Shown piece after piece: positions 1 to 7,966 of a DNA stretch of 64,000 nt. The translations under genes were made by a program, and so were the position numbers. Location of the stretch: the NCBI RefSeq assembly GCF_014518425.1, contig NZ_JACVCU010000003.1, positions 496,001-560,000 on the forward strand, written 5' to 3'. The notes under the pieces were generated by a model that saw only the letters and a program-made list of their open reading frames with translations, was not told the origin of the DNA and did not search any database. Source of the DNA: Terrabacter sp. MAHUQ-38. GTDB taxonomy: Bacteria > Actinomycetota > Actinomycetes > Actinomycetales > Dermatophilaceae. The first letter of the stretch is position 1; each line of letters opens with the position of its first letter.

Positions 1-1
1 G

Positions 2-442
2 GTCGCCGAGGCCCTGGCCCCGCACTGTTCGTCGATGAACGTGCCCGAGGCCCCTTTCGTGCTGCACCTGCCCAACGTCATGCACCTCGCGACGGACGTC
101 GCGGCCGTCAGCGCCGACGACGCGTCGTCCCTGACCCTGGCCGCCTCGCTGCACCCGTCGGCGGCCGTCGGCGGCACGCCCACCGCGCGCGCCGTCGCGC
201 TGATCGCCGAGCTCGAGCACATGGACCGGGGCCGCTACGCCGGTCCGGTCGGCTGGATGGACGCCCACGGCGACGGGGCGTGGGGCATCGCCCTGCGCAG
301 CGGCGCGTACGCCCCCGACGACCCGTCGCAGCTCACCCTGTATGCCGGGTGCGGCATCGTCGCGGGCTCGGACCCCGAGTCCGAGGTCGCCGAGTCGAAC
401 GCCAAGCTCATCCCGATGCGCGACGCGCTCGCGAGCGACTGA
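2..442 (+). CDS. menF: Isochorismate synthase, C-terminal part (partial gene)
   Basis: The window opens inside this gene; 146 codons and the stop are present. Isochorismate synthase turns chorismate into isochorismate, the first committed step of menaquinone synthesis, in the cytoplasm. Family features seen are HPSAAVGGTPT, the block ELEHMDRGRYAGPVGW, and GCGIVAGSDPESE followed by ESNAKL near the C terminus, all typical of the chorismate-binding (MenF/EntC/TrpE) fold. The gene ends 10 bases before the menD start, so the two are probably co-transcribed. A salicylate- or siderophore-type isochorismate synthase would look similar, but the men neighbours favour MenF. The missing N terminus prevents checking length or start. 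Confidence 0.9.
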   Translation, partial: VAEALAPHCSSMNVPEAPFVLHLPNVMHLATDVAAVSADDASSLTLAASLHPSAAVGGTPTARAVALIAELEHMDRGRYAGPVGWMDAHGDGAWGIALRSGAYAPDDPSQLTLYAGCGIVAGSDPESEVAESNAKLIPMRDALASD

Positions 443-452
443 CGAGACCACG

Positions 453-2201
453 GTGACCGGTCGACGCACGGCTCCCGAGCTCGCGCTGCGGGTCGTCCAG
501 CAGCTGTGGCTAGCGGGCGTGCGCGACGTCGTCCTCGCACCGGGGTCGCGCTCCGCGCCCCTCGCCCTCACCCTCGACGCCGCGGACCGCGACGGCGACC
601 TGCGCCTGCACGTGCGGGTCGACGAGCGGTCAGCAGCCTTCCTCGCCCTCGGGCTGGCCACGGGGTCACGCCGTCCGGTGGCGGTCGTCACGACCTCGGG
701 CACCGCGGTCGGCAACCTGCTGCCCGCCGTCATGGAGGCGCACCACACGGGCCGACGGCTCGTCGTCGTCAGCGCGGACAGGCCGGACCGACTGCGGGGC
801 ACGGGCGCGAACCAGACGACGGAGCAGGCGGGCATCTTTGGCACCTTCGCACCGTGCCACGACCTGACCGCCGACGTGACGGATGACGACCTGGGCACCC
901 TTGTCACACAGGCGTGCTCGCGGCCCGGACCGGCACAGCTCAATGTCCAGCTCGACGGCGACCTGCTCCCCCCGGACCCCGACCCCGACACGTGGTGGCA
1001 GAGCCCGGCCCCCAGGGACGAGCCGGACCAGCACGCCAACTCAGCCACGGCGAGACTCGCGCGCGCAGAGGTCGACGCCGAGCCGTCGGTGTCGCTGCCC
1101 ACCGACGGTGAGGTGCTGCCCCTCGGTCCGCGCACCGTCGTCGTCGCCGGAGACGACGCCGGGCCGGCGGCCAGGTTGCTCGCGGAGGCGGCGAACTGGC
1201 CCCTGGTCGCCGAGCCCACCTCGGGGTCCCGCATCGGCCGGCAGGCCATGCGCACCGGACGCCTGCTCCTCACGACCGACCTGCGCGGAGACATCGACCG
1301 TGTCGTCGTCATCGGACACCCGACGCTCTCGCGGCCCGTCATCAACCTCGTCAGCGACCCCGACCTCGACGTGCTCTCGGTGCGCGGGCGAGACGGCGTC
1401 GCGACCGACCCGGGACGCATCGCCCGCGTGCTCGATGTCGCGCCCCGGGTCGAGGGTCCCGACGACGCGTCGTGGTTCGACGCGTGGCGCGACGCCGACG
1501 ACCGGCTCTCAGCCCTGGTCGACGCGGGTTTGGCTGCCCCGGAAGCAGATCCGTCCCGGGCCCCCGGTCTCGAGGCCGGGATCTCACCGCTCTCCGTCGC
1601 CGCCGTCGTGGCCGACGCCGTCCGCGCCGACACGACGCTCGTGGTCGGCTCGTCCAACCCCGTCCGCGACCTCGACGTGATGGCCCGGCCGTGGCCGCCG
1701 CACGAGCACCGCTTCGTGGTCGGCAACCGCGGGCTCGCCGGCATCGACGGCATGGTGTCGACGGCCGTCGGCATCGCTCTGGGCCGTCCGCGCGCGGCGA
1801 GGACCATCGCCTACCTCGGCGACGTGACGTTCCTGCACGACACGAACGGGCTCCTCGTGGGCCGAGGGGAACGCCGACCAGACCTGACCCTCGTCGTCCT
1901 CAACGACGACGGGGGTGCGATCTTCAGCTCGCTCGAGCAGGGCGACCGCCGCTATGCGAGCGCCTTCGAACGGGTCTTCGCGACGCCGCACGGCACGGAC
2001 CTCGAGGCGCTGTGCGCGGCGCACCACACGGCATACGAACGCGTCGACGACCTCGACCGGCTTCGCGGAGCCCTTGCCGAGTCATCGTCCGGCACAAGGG
2101 TTCTCGAGATTCCGGTGTCCCGCGTCGACCGCCGCGAGGAGGCCGCCTGGCTGCGCGGCCTCGCGCAGCGCGCCGTGCCGCACCGCGACGAGCAGCGCTG
2201 A
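453..2201 (+). CDS. menD: 2-succinyl-5-enolpyruvyl-6-hydroxy-3-cyclohexene-1-carboxylate synthase (MenD)
   Basis: MenD is a thiamine diphosphate enzyme that joins isochorismate with 2-oxoglutarate in menaquinone synthesis. The 582-residue product has the usual length. An early catalytic Glu is seen in VRVDERSAAFLALG (about residue 58), and the ThDP/metal motif GDVTFLHDTNGLL lies near residue 455, followed by NDDGGAIFSSLEQG, the MenD signature. I chose the GTG at 453 because the frame is open further upstream but conserved sequence begins only with APELALRVVQQLW, and because this start follows the menF stop closely. An ATG at 342 would overlap menF by 100 bases and add Ser/Arg-rich sequence unlike the family. 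It converges on the BKACE gene with a 7-base gap. Confidence 0.95.
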   Translation: MTGRRTAPELALRVVQQLWLAGVRDVVLAPGSRSAPLALTLDAADRDGDLRLHVRVDERSAAFLALGLATGSRRPVAVVTTSGTAVGNLLPAVMEAHHTGRRLVVVSADRPDRLRGTGANQTTEQAGIFGTFAPCHDLTADVTDDDLGTLVTQACSRPGPAQLNVQLDGDLLPPDPDPDTWWQSPAPRDEPDQHANSATARLARAEVDAEPSVSLPTDGEVLPLGPRTVVVAGDDAGPAARLLAEAANWPLVAEPTSGSRIGRQAMRTGRLLLTTDLRGDIDRVVVIGHPTLSRPVINLVSDPDLDVLSVRGRDGVATDPGRIARVLDVAPRVEGPDDASWFDAWRDADDRLSALVDAGLAAPEADPSRAPGLEAGISPLSVAAVVADAVRADTTLVVGSSNPVRDLDVMARPWPPHEHRFVVGNRGLAGIDGMVSTAVGIALGRPRAARTIAYLGDVTFLHDTNGLLVGRGERRPDLTLVVLNDDGGAIFSSLEQGDRRYASAFERVFATPHGTDLEALCAAHHTAYERVDDLDRLRGALAESSSGTRVLEIPVSRVDRREEAAWLRGLAQRAVPHRDEQR

Positions 2202-2208
2202 CCGCCCC

Positions 2209-2970
2209 CTACAGCGGGTCAGGCACGGGCCACTGTGAAGGCGTGCCGGGCTCGGACCGGGCCGCCACCGTGACGAGCTCGACGTTGTCGCGGGCTTCCT
2301 TGCCGGTCGGCAGGACGAGGGTGTCCTCGAGGCCGATGCGCACGTCGTAGCCGCTGGCCTGGGCCCACCGGAGCACCGGCCACGTCCAGCGTTCCTCACC
2401 GTGGACCAGGACCGGCGCCGGGGACATGCCGAGCGCCGCGAGGATCCGCTCCGCCGCCCACGGGCCGTCGGAGCCCGGTGTCACGCCGGGGATGAGCTCG
2501 ACGAGCACCCGCTCGACCAGCCAGGGCCAGTTCATCGCGACGAACCGGCTCGCTGCACGCGGGGTCCAGATCCCGGCCTCGATGCCGGTTCCTTTGTCGC
2601 GCAGGGCTTCTGCCACCTCCGACGCGCCTTCCTCGTGCCAGTTCACGCTGGCACAGTCAGGCCAGCCGAGGTCAGGTGAGGGCCACTCCGAGACGTGCGC
2701 GACCTTGCGCCGGGCGGTGTCGACGATGCCGCCGCGGGTCGAGACGCTGACGCGCACTCCCGGCGTCGCCGCCCGTACCGCGAGGACCGCGTCGACGACA
2801 TGGCGGGTCTCGAAGGTCTCGAGGCCCGAGTCGTCACGCGGGTGGACGTGGACCATGAACGCGCCGGCAGCGACGGCATCGGCCGCCGCGCCGGCGAGCT
2901 CACCGGGCGTGACGGGCAGGCGCCGGTGCTGCCCGCGGGTGCGGTCCCCGTTGAGGCACGCCACGATCAC
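2209..2970 (-). CDS. BKACE family protein (DUF849, 3-keto-5-aminohexanoate cleavage enzyme-like)
   Basis: The 253-residue product belongs to the beta-keto acid cleavage enzyme family, which transfers an acyl unit from a beta-keto acid to acetyl-CoA. Supporting features are the N-terminal strand VIVACLNGDR, the metal-ligand motif VHVHPRD near residue 46 and the C-terminal GLEDTLVLPTG segment. It is shorter than the roughly 275-310 residues of the lysine-fermentation enzyme Kce, and the substrate cannot be told. The GTG start at 2970 overlaps the menC stop in a GTGA quartet, so it is translated together with menC. An open frame extends upstream to 3270, but that stretch is the shadow of menC. 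Why such an enzyme sits between menC and menD is not explained by the known pathway. Confidence 0.85.
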   Translation of the reverse strand: MIVACLNGDRTRGQHRRLPVTPGELAGAAADAVAAGAFMVHVHPRDDSGLETFETRHVVDAVLAVRAATPGVRVSVSTRGGIVDTARRKVAHVSEWPSPDLGWPDCASVNWHEEGASEVAEALRDKGTGIEAGIWTPRAASRFVAMNWPWLVERVLVELIPGVTPGSDGPWAAERILAALGMSPAPVLVHGEERWTWPVLRWAQASGYDVRIGLEDTLVLPTGKEARDNVELVTVAARSEPGTPSQWPVPDPL

Positions 2971-3971
2971 CGGGCGCCCCGGCTCGCGAGCAGTGCGTGG
3001 CAGCGGACGAGTCGGTCGCGCCACCACTGCTGGCGGTCGGGCGGGGCCGCCAGGGCAGCGAGGGCTTCGGCGTCGGGCACGGCGCGCCCGGTCGGCAGCA
3101 CGCCCGCCCTCGGGCGAAGGGGGGTCGCCGAGACGTCCCGCTCGAAGAGGCCGACCGTGCCGAGGCCGCAGGCGTGGTCGAGGGTCGGCAGGGCTGCTGC
3201 GAGCGCGACCCCCGCCGCGATGCCGACGCTGGTGTCGAGTGCCGACGACACGACGGCCGGGAGACCACACGCCTCGACGACCTCGAGCGCGCGTGTCACG
3301 CCCGCGAGGGGTGCCACCTTGACGACGACGACGTCAGCCGCCCCGAGGCGCGCCACCCGGAGGGGGTCGTCGGCCTTGCGGATCGACTCGTCTGCGGCGA
3401 TGAGGACGTCAGTGCCTTTGCGTGCCAGTGCCGTTCGCAGCTCGACGAGCTCCTCGACCGTGGCGCAGGGCTGCTCGGCGTACTCGAGCCCGTATGCCGC
3501 AAGGCGCGTGAGCGCGTCGGCGGCGGCGTCGACGTCCCAGCCGCCGTTGGCGTCGACCCGGATGCGCGCGGACGGACCCATGGCGGCCCGGACGGCGGCG
3601 ACACGGTCGAGGTCGTCACCGAGCGCCTGCCTCCGCTCCGCGACCTTGACCTTGGCGGTGGTGCAGCCGTCGAACCGGGCCAGGACGTCCGGCACCCGGT
3701 CGGGCGGGACGGCCGGGACGGTGGCGTTGACGGGGACGGCGTCGCGCACGGGAGCCGGCCAGGCGGCATACGCGGCCTCGAGCGCGGCGGCCAGCCAACG
3801 CGCGGACTCGTCGTCGGCGTACTCGACGAAGGGCGCGAACTCGCCCCAGCCGGAAGGGCCGTCGAGGAGCACCGCCTCACGCACGTCGACGCCGCGGAAC
3901 CGTACGCGCATCGGCAGGGCGACGACATGCGCCCGGTCGAGCAGCTCGTCGGCGGTGGGCAGGGGCGTCAT
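2967..3971 (-). CDS. menC: o-Succinylbenzoate synthase (MenC)
   Basis: MenC dehydrates SHCHC to o-succinylbenzoate and belongs to the enolase superfamily of Mg-dependent enzymes. The 334-residue product shows the actinobacterial form: capping domain with GWGEFAPFVEYADDESARW, the catalytic lysine region TAKVKVAE (about residue 105), the metal ligands in IRVDANGGWD and EYAEQPCA, and a late AADESI segment. The ATG at 3971 gives a normal N terminus. It reads on the minus strand between menD and menB, probably from the same promoter region as the small membrane gene at 3995-4246, and is translationally coupled to the BKACE gene. Confidence 0.93.
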   Translation of the reverse strand: MTPLPTADELLDRAHVVALPMRVRFRGVDVREAVLLDGPSGWGEFAPFVEYADDESARWLAAALEAAYAAWPAPVRDAVPVNATVPAVPPDRVPDVLARFDGCTTAKVKVAERRQALGDDLDRVAAVRAAMGPSARIRVDANGGWDVDAAADALTRLAAYGLEYAEQPCATVEELVELRTALARKGTDVLIAADESIRKADDPLRVARLGAADVVVVKVAPLAGVTRALEVVEACGLPAVVSSALDTSVGIAAGVALAAALPTLDHACGLGTVGLFERDVSATPLRPRAGVLPTGRAVPDAEALAALAAPPDRQQWWRDRLVRCHALLASRGAR

Positions 3972-3994
3972 GCCCCCATCATCACCGACGCAGG

Positions 3995-4246
3995 TCAGCG
4001 GGCGGGGAAGGCCTCGTGACGGTCATGGGTCGGGTCGGGCTGGGACGTCGCGGGTGGCCTGGTGACCACGTCCGGCTGCCGACGTCGGTCGTCGCGGGCA
4101 CGACCGTGGCAGCCGACCGTGCGGCGGCCGGAGTGCGGCAGCACCCACAGGAGGGCGAAGAGCCACCAGAAGCCGTGGCCCGACGAGCCGAGGGCGACCG
4201 CGATGAGCACGACACCGGCGATCATGAAGGTGCGAGGCGAGAACAC
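3995..4246 (-). CDS. Small membrane protein of unknown function
   Basis: An 83-residue product with a hydrophobic stretch near residues 7-31 (FMIAGVVLIAVALGSSG, then FWWLFALLWVLP) that probably forms one hairpin or two short membrane segments, followed by a basic, His- and Arg-rich tail. I chose the GTG at 4246 because GGAGG lies eight bases ahead of it; the same frame is open to 4285. No family is recognised with certainty. It lies 23 bases upstream of menC in the same orientation. Codon third positions are mostly G or C, which supports coding in the first two thirds; the tail is less certain. Confidence 0.55.
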   Translation of the reverse strand: MFSPRTFMIAGVVLIAVALGSSGHGFWWLFALLWVLPHSGRRTVGCHGRARDDRRRQPDVVTRPPATSQPDPTHDRHEAFPAR

Positions 4247-4375
4247 GTCGATCTCCTCCGTCAGGGGACCGGTCGGTCCCGTCACCTCGACGCTAGGCCG
4301 GCGGCAGGTCGGCTACCTCCGCCCTCTGTCAGGACGTGTCCCTGACAGATGTCATGACCCCCCGCCGGCGGTACC

Positions 4376-4858
4376 TCACCGGCCGAGGCGGACGTCGGCG
4401 GCGTTGTCGACGGCGGCAGCGATGCGGTCCCGGTGCACCTGCGACATCTGCGGCAGCGCGTCCAGCGGGAACCACCGAGCGTCGGTCGACTCGTCATCAC
4501 CGGGCCGCGGGCTGCCCGACACCCACCGGCACCGGAACGTGTGGTCGAGGTACTGGGCGAGGTCGCCGTTGACGTGCGTGACGACGCCCGTCGCGGACAC
4601 CCACACGAGCCGCTCGATCTCGGCGACGACGCACGCCTCCTCCTCGACCTCGCGCACGGCCGCCACGTGCGGGTGCTCACCCGGGTCGACGATCCCGGTC
4701 ACCGGGGTCCACGCACCGTTGTCGGAGCGCTTGACCAGCAGCACCTCGTCGACGCCCGTGGCTGCGGTACGCAGCACCACGGCCGTGACACCCGGCATCC
4801 ACAGCAGCTCGCGACCGACCATCGAACGCAGGTGGGAGACGTAGGGAGGGATCGGCAT
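4376..4858 (-). CDS. NUDIX hydrolase
   Basis: NUDIX enzymes hydrolyse nucleoside diphosphates linked to another group. The 160-residue product carries a full Nudix box, GIVDPGEHPHVAAVREVEEE, near residues 67-86, with the REVEEE metal ligands. The MPIPPYVSHLRS start at 4858 is preferred over a much longer open frame that only shadows menB. There is no ribosome binding site; instead TAGGGT lies ten bases ahead of the ATG, so the message is probably leaderless. It diverges from menB across a 36-base gap. The substrate is unknown. Confidence 0.88.
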   Translation of the reverse strand: MPIPPYVSHLRSMVGRELLWMPGVTAVVLRTAATGVDEVLLVKRSDNGAWTPVTGIVDPGEHPHVAAVREVEEEACVVAEIERLVWVSATGVVTHVNGDLAQYLDHTFRCRWVSGSPRPGDDESTDARWFPLDALPQMSQVHRDRIAAAVDNAADVRLGR

Positions 4859-4862
4859 ACGG

Positions 4863-4890
4863 CCGACCCTAACCCCGCCGATAGGGTCGG
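4863..4890. promoter_or_regulatory. Divergent, palindromic leaderless promoter pair (NUDIX gene / menB)
   Basis: The 36-base gap between the two start codons holds a perfect 9-base inverted repeat, CCGACCCTA at 4863-4871 and TAGGGTCGG at 4882-4890. Each arm supplies a TAGGGT hexamer fitting the actinobacterial -10 consensus TAnnnT. One reads toward the NUDIX ATG at 4858 and one toward the menB GTG at 4895, each a few bases before its start codon. Neither gene has a Shine-Dalgarno sequence. The geometry predicts two leaderless transcripts whose promoters overlap. That the palindrome also binds a regulator is only a possibility. Confidence 0.55.
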
Positions 4891-4894
4891 GCTC

Positions 4895-5854
4895 GTGAGC
4901 AGCGAGACCAGCCCTGGCGCCGTGTCCGAGGTCTTCGACCCGAGCGAGTGGGAGGCGGTCGAGGGCTTCGACCTCACCGACATCACGTACCACCGGCGTC
5001 GGCCCCTGCCCGGTCGACCCCACGCCGAGTCGGGTGTCGTGCGCATCGCGTTCGACCGGCCCGAGGTGCTCAACGCCTTCCGGCCGCACACCGTCGACGA
5101 GCTCTACCGTGCCCTCGACCACGCGCGCATGACGCCCGACGTCGGCGTCGTGCTCCTCACGGGCAACGGCCCGAGCCCCAAGGACGGCAAGAGGGCGTTC
5201 TGCTCGGGGGGCGACCAGCGCATCCGCGGCCGCTTGGGCTACCAGTACGCCGACGGCGACACAGCCGAGACCGTCGACGAGGCCCGGGTCAAGGCGCAGG
5301 GCGGACGCCTGCACATCCTCGAGGTGCAGCGCCTCATCCGGACCATGCCCAAGATCGTCGTCGCCGTCGTGAACGGCTGGGCGGCAGGTGGTGGGCACTC
5401 TCTGCACGTCGTCTGCGACCTGACCATCGCGAGCCGCGAGCACGCCCGCTTCAAGCAGACCGACGCCGACGTGGGCTCGTTCGACGCCGGCTACGGCAGC
5501 GCCTACCTCGCCAAGATGGTCGGGCAGAAGTTCGCGCGCGAGATCTTCTTCCTCGGCCGCACCTACTCCGCGGACGACATGCACCGGATGGGCGCGGTCA
5601 ACATCGTGGCCGACCACGCGGACCTCGAGAAGGAGGCGCTGCAGGTCGCGACGGAGATCATGGGCAAGAGCCCGCAGGCGCAGCGGATGCTGAAGTTCGC
5701 CTTCAACCTCACCGACGACGGGCTGATGGGCCAGCAGGTCTTCGCCGGCGAGGCGACCCGCCTCGCCTACATGACCGACGAGGCCGTCGAGGGACGCGAC
5801 CAGTTCCTCGAGAAGCGCGACCCCGACTGGTCGCCGTTCCCCTGGTACTTCTGA
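4895..5854 (+). CDS. menB: 1,4-Dihydroxy-2-naphthoyl-CoA synthase (MenB)
   Basis: MenB is a crotonase-fold enzyme that closes the naphthoquinone ring of o-succinylbenzoyl-CoA. The 319-residue product has AFCSGGDQRIRG (about residue 105), the oxyanion-hole region NGWAAGGGHSLHVVCDL, and the MenB-specific end DPDWSPFPWYF. The SFDAGYGSAYLAK block carries the catalytic Asp. The GTG at 4895 is chosen because TAGGGT sits seven bases ahead and the N terminus SSETSPGAVSEVFDPSEW matches actinobacterial MenB. The open frame upstream to 4433 overlaps the NUDIX gene and is not coding. After this gene the men order is broken by the RiPP-like cassette. Confidence 0.95.
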   Translation: MSSETSPGAVSEVFDPSEWEAVEGFDLTDITYHRRRPLPGRPHAESGVVRIAFDRPEVLNAFRPHTVDELYRALDHARMTPDVGVVLLTGNGPSPKDGKRAFCSGGDQRIRGRLGYQYADGDTAETVDEARVKAQGGRLHILEVQRLIRTMPKIVVAVVNGWAAGGGHSLHVVCDLTIASREHARFKQTDADVGSFDAGYGSAYLAKMVGQKFAREIFFLGRTYSADDMHRMGAVNIVADHADLEKEALQVATEIMGKSPQAQRMLKFAFNLTDDGLMGQQVFAGEATRLAYMTDEAVEGRDQFLEKRDPDWSPFPWYF

Positions 5855-5949
5855 CGGCTTGATCAGTATGCCGCCGGGTCCACCCTCTTGCTCATCCGCC
5901 GCCCCGTGTCCCTCCAGAGGAGCGGCGACCCCGTGCGCGAGGAGGTCCG

Positions 5950-7467
5950 ATGAGCCGAGTCGTCCCGGACGCTGACGGGCCGCCCCGCCCCGACGGAGTC
6001 CGCTCCCTCGACGAGCTCGTCACGCGGCTGCAGACGCTGCGCTCTTGGTCCGGGACGTCGTACCGGGCCCTGCACCGCGAGATCCTCCGGGGCCGCAAGC
6101 AGCGCGGGATCGCTGAGCTGCCGGCCTTCGACACCGTCCACCGGTGTCTACAACCGGGCCGCACCCGGATCGACGCCGAGCTGGTCGTTGACGTCGCCGC
6201 GGCCCTGCTGGGCGACCGTGACCTAGCTGCCCCATGGCGGCAGGCATGCCAGGTCGTCGCGCAGACCCAGTACGAGGCACGGCTCGTGGACGTCTCTGAC
6301 TCCCTCCCACCCGACGACGCCGACTTCGTTGGCCGCCGGGCCGAGCTCGACGCGGCCCTGGCCGCGGCTCGCGAGCCCGGCGCGATCGTGGCGATCATGG
6401 GGATGGGTGGGATGGGGAAGACGAGGCTGGCCGTGCGGGTCGCCCACCGGCTCGCTGCCGGGCTGGGCGAGGGGGTCCGCACGTACTTCGTGGACCTCAG
6501 GGGCTTTGACACCGAACGCCCACCTGCCGACCCGAATGCCGTCTTGGACGAGCTCCTGAGGCGTCTGGGCGTGCCGGCGGCCCGCCTCGTGCACCTCGAC
6601 ATGGACGCCCGTCGGGCGCTGCTCCGCGGACGCCTGTCGGGACGGCCGACGGTCCTTGTCCTCGACAACGCGTCGTCGGGCGAGCAGGTCCTGCCGTTGC
6701 TCACCGGCGAGGGCGCCTGCCGCCTCCTGGTCACGTCGCGCCACGCCCTCGAAGGAGTGCCCGGCCAGGAGATCGAGCTGGACCCGTTCGACGGCCATGA
6801 CGCGCTCGACGCTCTCCGATGCGCTGCTCATCCCGTGCCGGTGGACGTTCGCGGCGCGGAGGCGCGCCAGATCGTCGAGCTGGTCGGGCGGCATCCACTG
6901 GCGCTGTCACTCGTCGGCGCCCGCGTGCGGTCGGCGCCCGGTTGGAGCATGGCCGACCACGCCGAGCGGCTCTCCGAGGCCCGCCGGGCCGGCCGACTGG
7001 ACGTCGGCATCGAGGAGACCCTGAGCTTGTCGTACGACCGACTGCCCACGGGGAGCCGCCGCCTCCTCCGGATGATGGCGCTCCACCCCGGTGGCGACCT
7101 CGACCACTACCCGGCGGCAGCGCTCCTCGACGCGGCGCTGAGTGATGCGGACGAGGCGCTGTCCGAGCTCGTGGACGCAAGTCTCGTTCGCCGGTCTCCC
7201 CTCGGACGGTTCAGCCTGCACGACCTGGTGCGCACCTTCGCGTCCCATCGCGCACACGAGGAGGACCCCGCTTCGGCACGTCGAGCCGCGACGGCCCGCC
7301 TGCTCGACCACCACGGGGGTCCACCGCCGACGTTGCCGGTCTGCTCGAGACCTACCGGCCCGACCTCGTCATGTGCGGCATCGACCACCCCCTCGAGGTC
7401 GGCGGCTGGGTCAACGCCGCCTGCGTCCGGGCCGGGGTGCCGTTCATCCGCGCCGGCATGCGCGTGA
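5950..7467 (+). CDS. XRE-type HTH / NB-ARC ATPase regulator, C-terminally truncated
   Basis: A STAND-type transcription regulator. An N-terminal helix-turn-helix domain (residues 15-95, SLDELVTRLQTLRSWSGTSY, then LPAFDTVHRCLQPGR) is followed by an NB-ARC ATPase with a Walker A loop MGMGGMGKTRLAVRVAHRL near residues 155-173, Walker B TVLVLDNASS, and winged-helix sequence up to LHDLVRTFASHRAHEE. After about residue 457 the codon third positions lose their G/C preference and the protein becomes a Ser/Pro/Cys-rich tail that is the ThiF-like sequence read out of frame. The usual sensor repeats are missing. GAGGAGGTCCG precedes the ATG well. It probably controlled the peptide cassette behind it; whether the shortened form works is unknown. 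Confidence 0.75.
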   Translation: MSRVVPDADGPPRPDGVRSLDELVTRLQTLRSWSGTSYRALHREILRGRKQRGIAELPAFDTVHRCLQPGRTRIDAELVVDVAAALLGDRDLAAPWRQACQVVAQTQYEARLVDVSDSLPPDDADFVGRRAELDAALAAAREPGAIVAIMGMGGMGKTRLAVRVAHRLAAGLGEGVRTYFVDLRGFDTERPPADPNAVLDELLRRLGVPAARLVHLDMDARRALLRGRLSGRPTVLVLDNASSGEQVLPLLTGEGACRLLVTSRHALEGVPGQEIELDPFDGHDALDALRCAAHPVPVDVRGAEARQIVELVGRHPLALSLVGARVRSAPGWSMADHAERLSEARRAGRLDVGIEETLSLSYDRLPTGSRRLLRMMALHPGGDLDHYPAAALLDAALSDADEALSELVDASLVRRSPLGRFSLHDLVRTFASHRAHEEDPASARRAATARLLDHHGGPPPTLPVCSRPTGPTSSCAASTTPSRSAAGSTPPASGPGCRSSAPACA

Positions 7468-7817
7468 CCACAGGGCTGGTCCTTTCCGTCGACCCAGGCC
7501 GCAGCGCGTGCTGCACCTGCATCGGCACCGCGGCCGACCTGACGCCGGACGATGCTGCGGTCGCGGAGCTGTTCAGGTCTCGCACGTCGCCCAACCGCGG
7601 CATCGGCCCCGTCGCGGGCCTGCTCGGCTCGCTGTCGGCCTTCGAGGCACTTCGGTACCTCACCGGTTTCGAGCCACCGGCTTACGCCGCACGACAGCTC
7701 ACCATCGACTTCGCGCACGGGTGCGCGACGACTGTCTCGCCGTGGACGAAGCGTCCGGACTGCCCGGACTGCGGGCCCGCCGCGGCAGCGACCCAGGGAG
7801 GAGGTGAACACCCTTGA
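7320..7817 (+). pseudogene. 3' half of a ThiF/E1-like adenylyltransferase gene
   Basis: In the frame starting at 7320 the sequence reads ADVAGLLETYRPDLVMCGID and then VNAACVRAGVPFI, the second half of the ThiF/MoeB/E1 fold. CCTC and CPDC pairs probably bind the structural zinc. The N-terminal ATP-binding half is absent. The upstream gene runs straight into it in another frame at a run of five G (7315-7319). This looks like a deletion that joined the regulator gene to the adenylyltransferase gene; a -1 slip at the G run would fuse them. An ATG at 7371 could start a short product without an active site. Its stop overlaps the TTG start of the next peptide gene. Confidence 0.6.
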
Positions 7818-7891
7818 AGATCGAGGTCAAGAAGATCGAGAACGTCCGCCTGACGATGTGCGTCGAGGACGGTGGCGGCTGCTCCAGCTGA
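7814..7891 (+). CDS. Candidate RiPP precursor peptide, 25 residues
   Basis: This short gene starts with TTG at 7814, overlapping the stop of the E1-like sequence (TTGA), and has a near-perfect ribosome binding site: GGAGGTGA at 7800-7807, six bases ahead. The product opens with a charged leader-like part, MKIEVKKIENVRL, and ends in a core with Cys16, three glycines at 20-22, Cys23 and two terminal serines. Adenylyltransferase-like sequence before it and a membrane M50 protease with a PqqD-like domain after it form the classic surroundings of a modified peptide precursor. No known peptide family is recognised. The chemistry (thioester, thiazole, crosslink) cannot be told. Confidence 0.55.
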   Translation: MKIEVKKIENVRLTMCVEDGGGCSS

Positions 7892-7920
7892 TCACGGACG
7901 GGCCGTCTCCGTACAGGGGC

Positions 7921-7933
7921 GGGGGCGGCCCCC
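7921..7933 (+). promoter_or_regulatory. GC hairpin between the peptide gene and the protease gene
   Basis: GGGGGCGGCCCCC lies 30 bases after the peptide stop and before the protease start. In RiPP loci a weak terminator here often raises precursor over enzyme expression. The hairpin has a very small loop and no U tract, so this role is a guess. Confidence 0.25.
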
Positions 7934-7966
7934 AGCACTCTCATGAAGGGAACCACCAGAGGGCCC

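Noticed and set aside
7290-7467. The last 50 residues of the NB-ARC open frame as a real domain
   Set aside because: They are the ThiF-like sequence read in the wrong frame, with poor third-position preference and a Ser/Pro/Cys composition.
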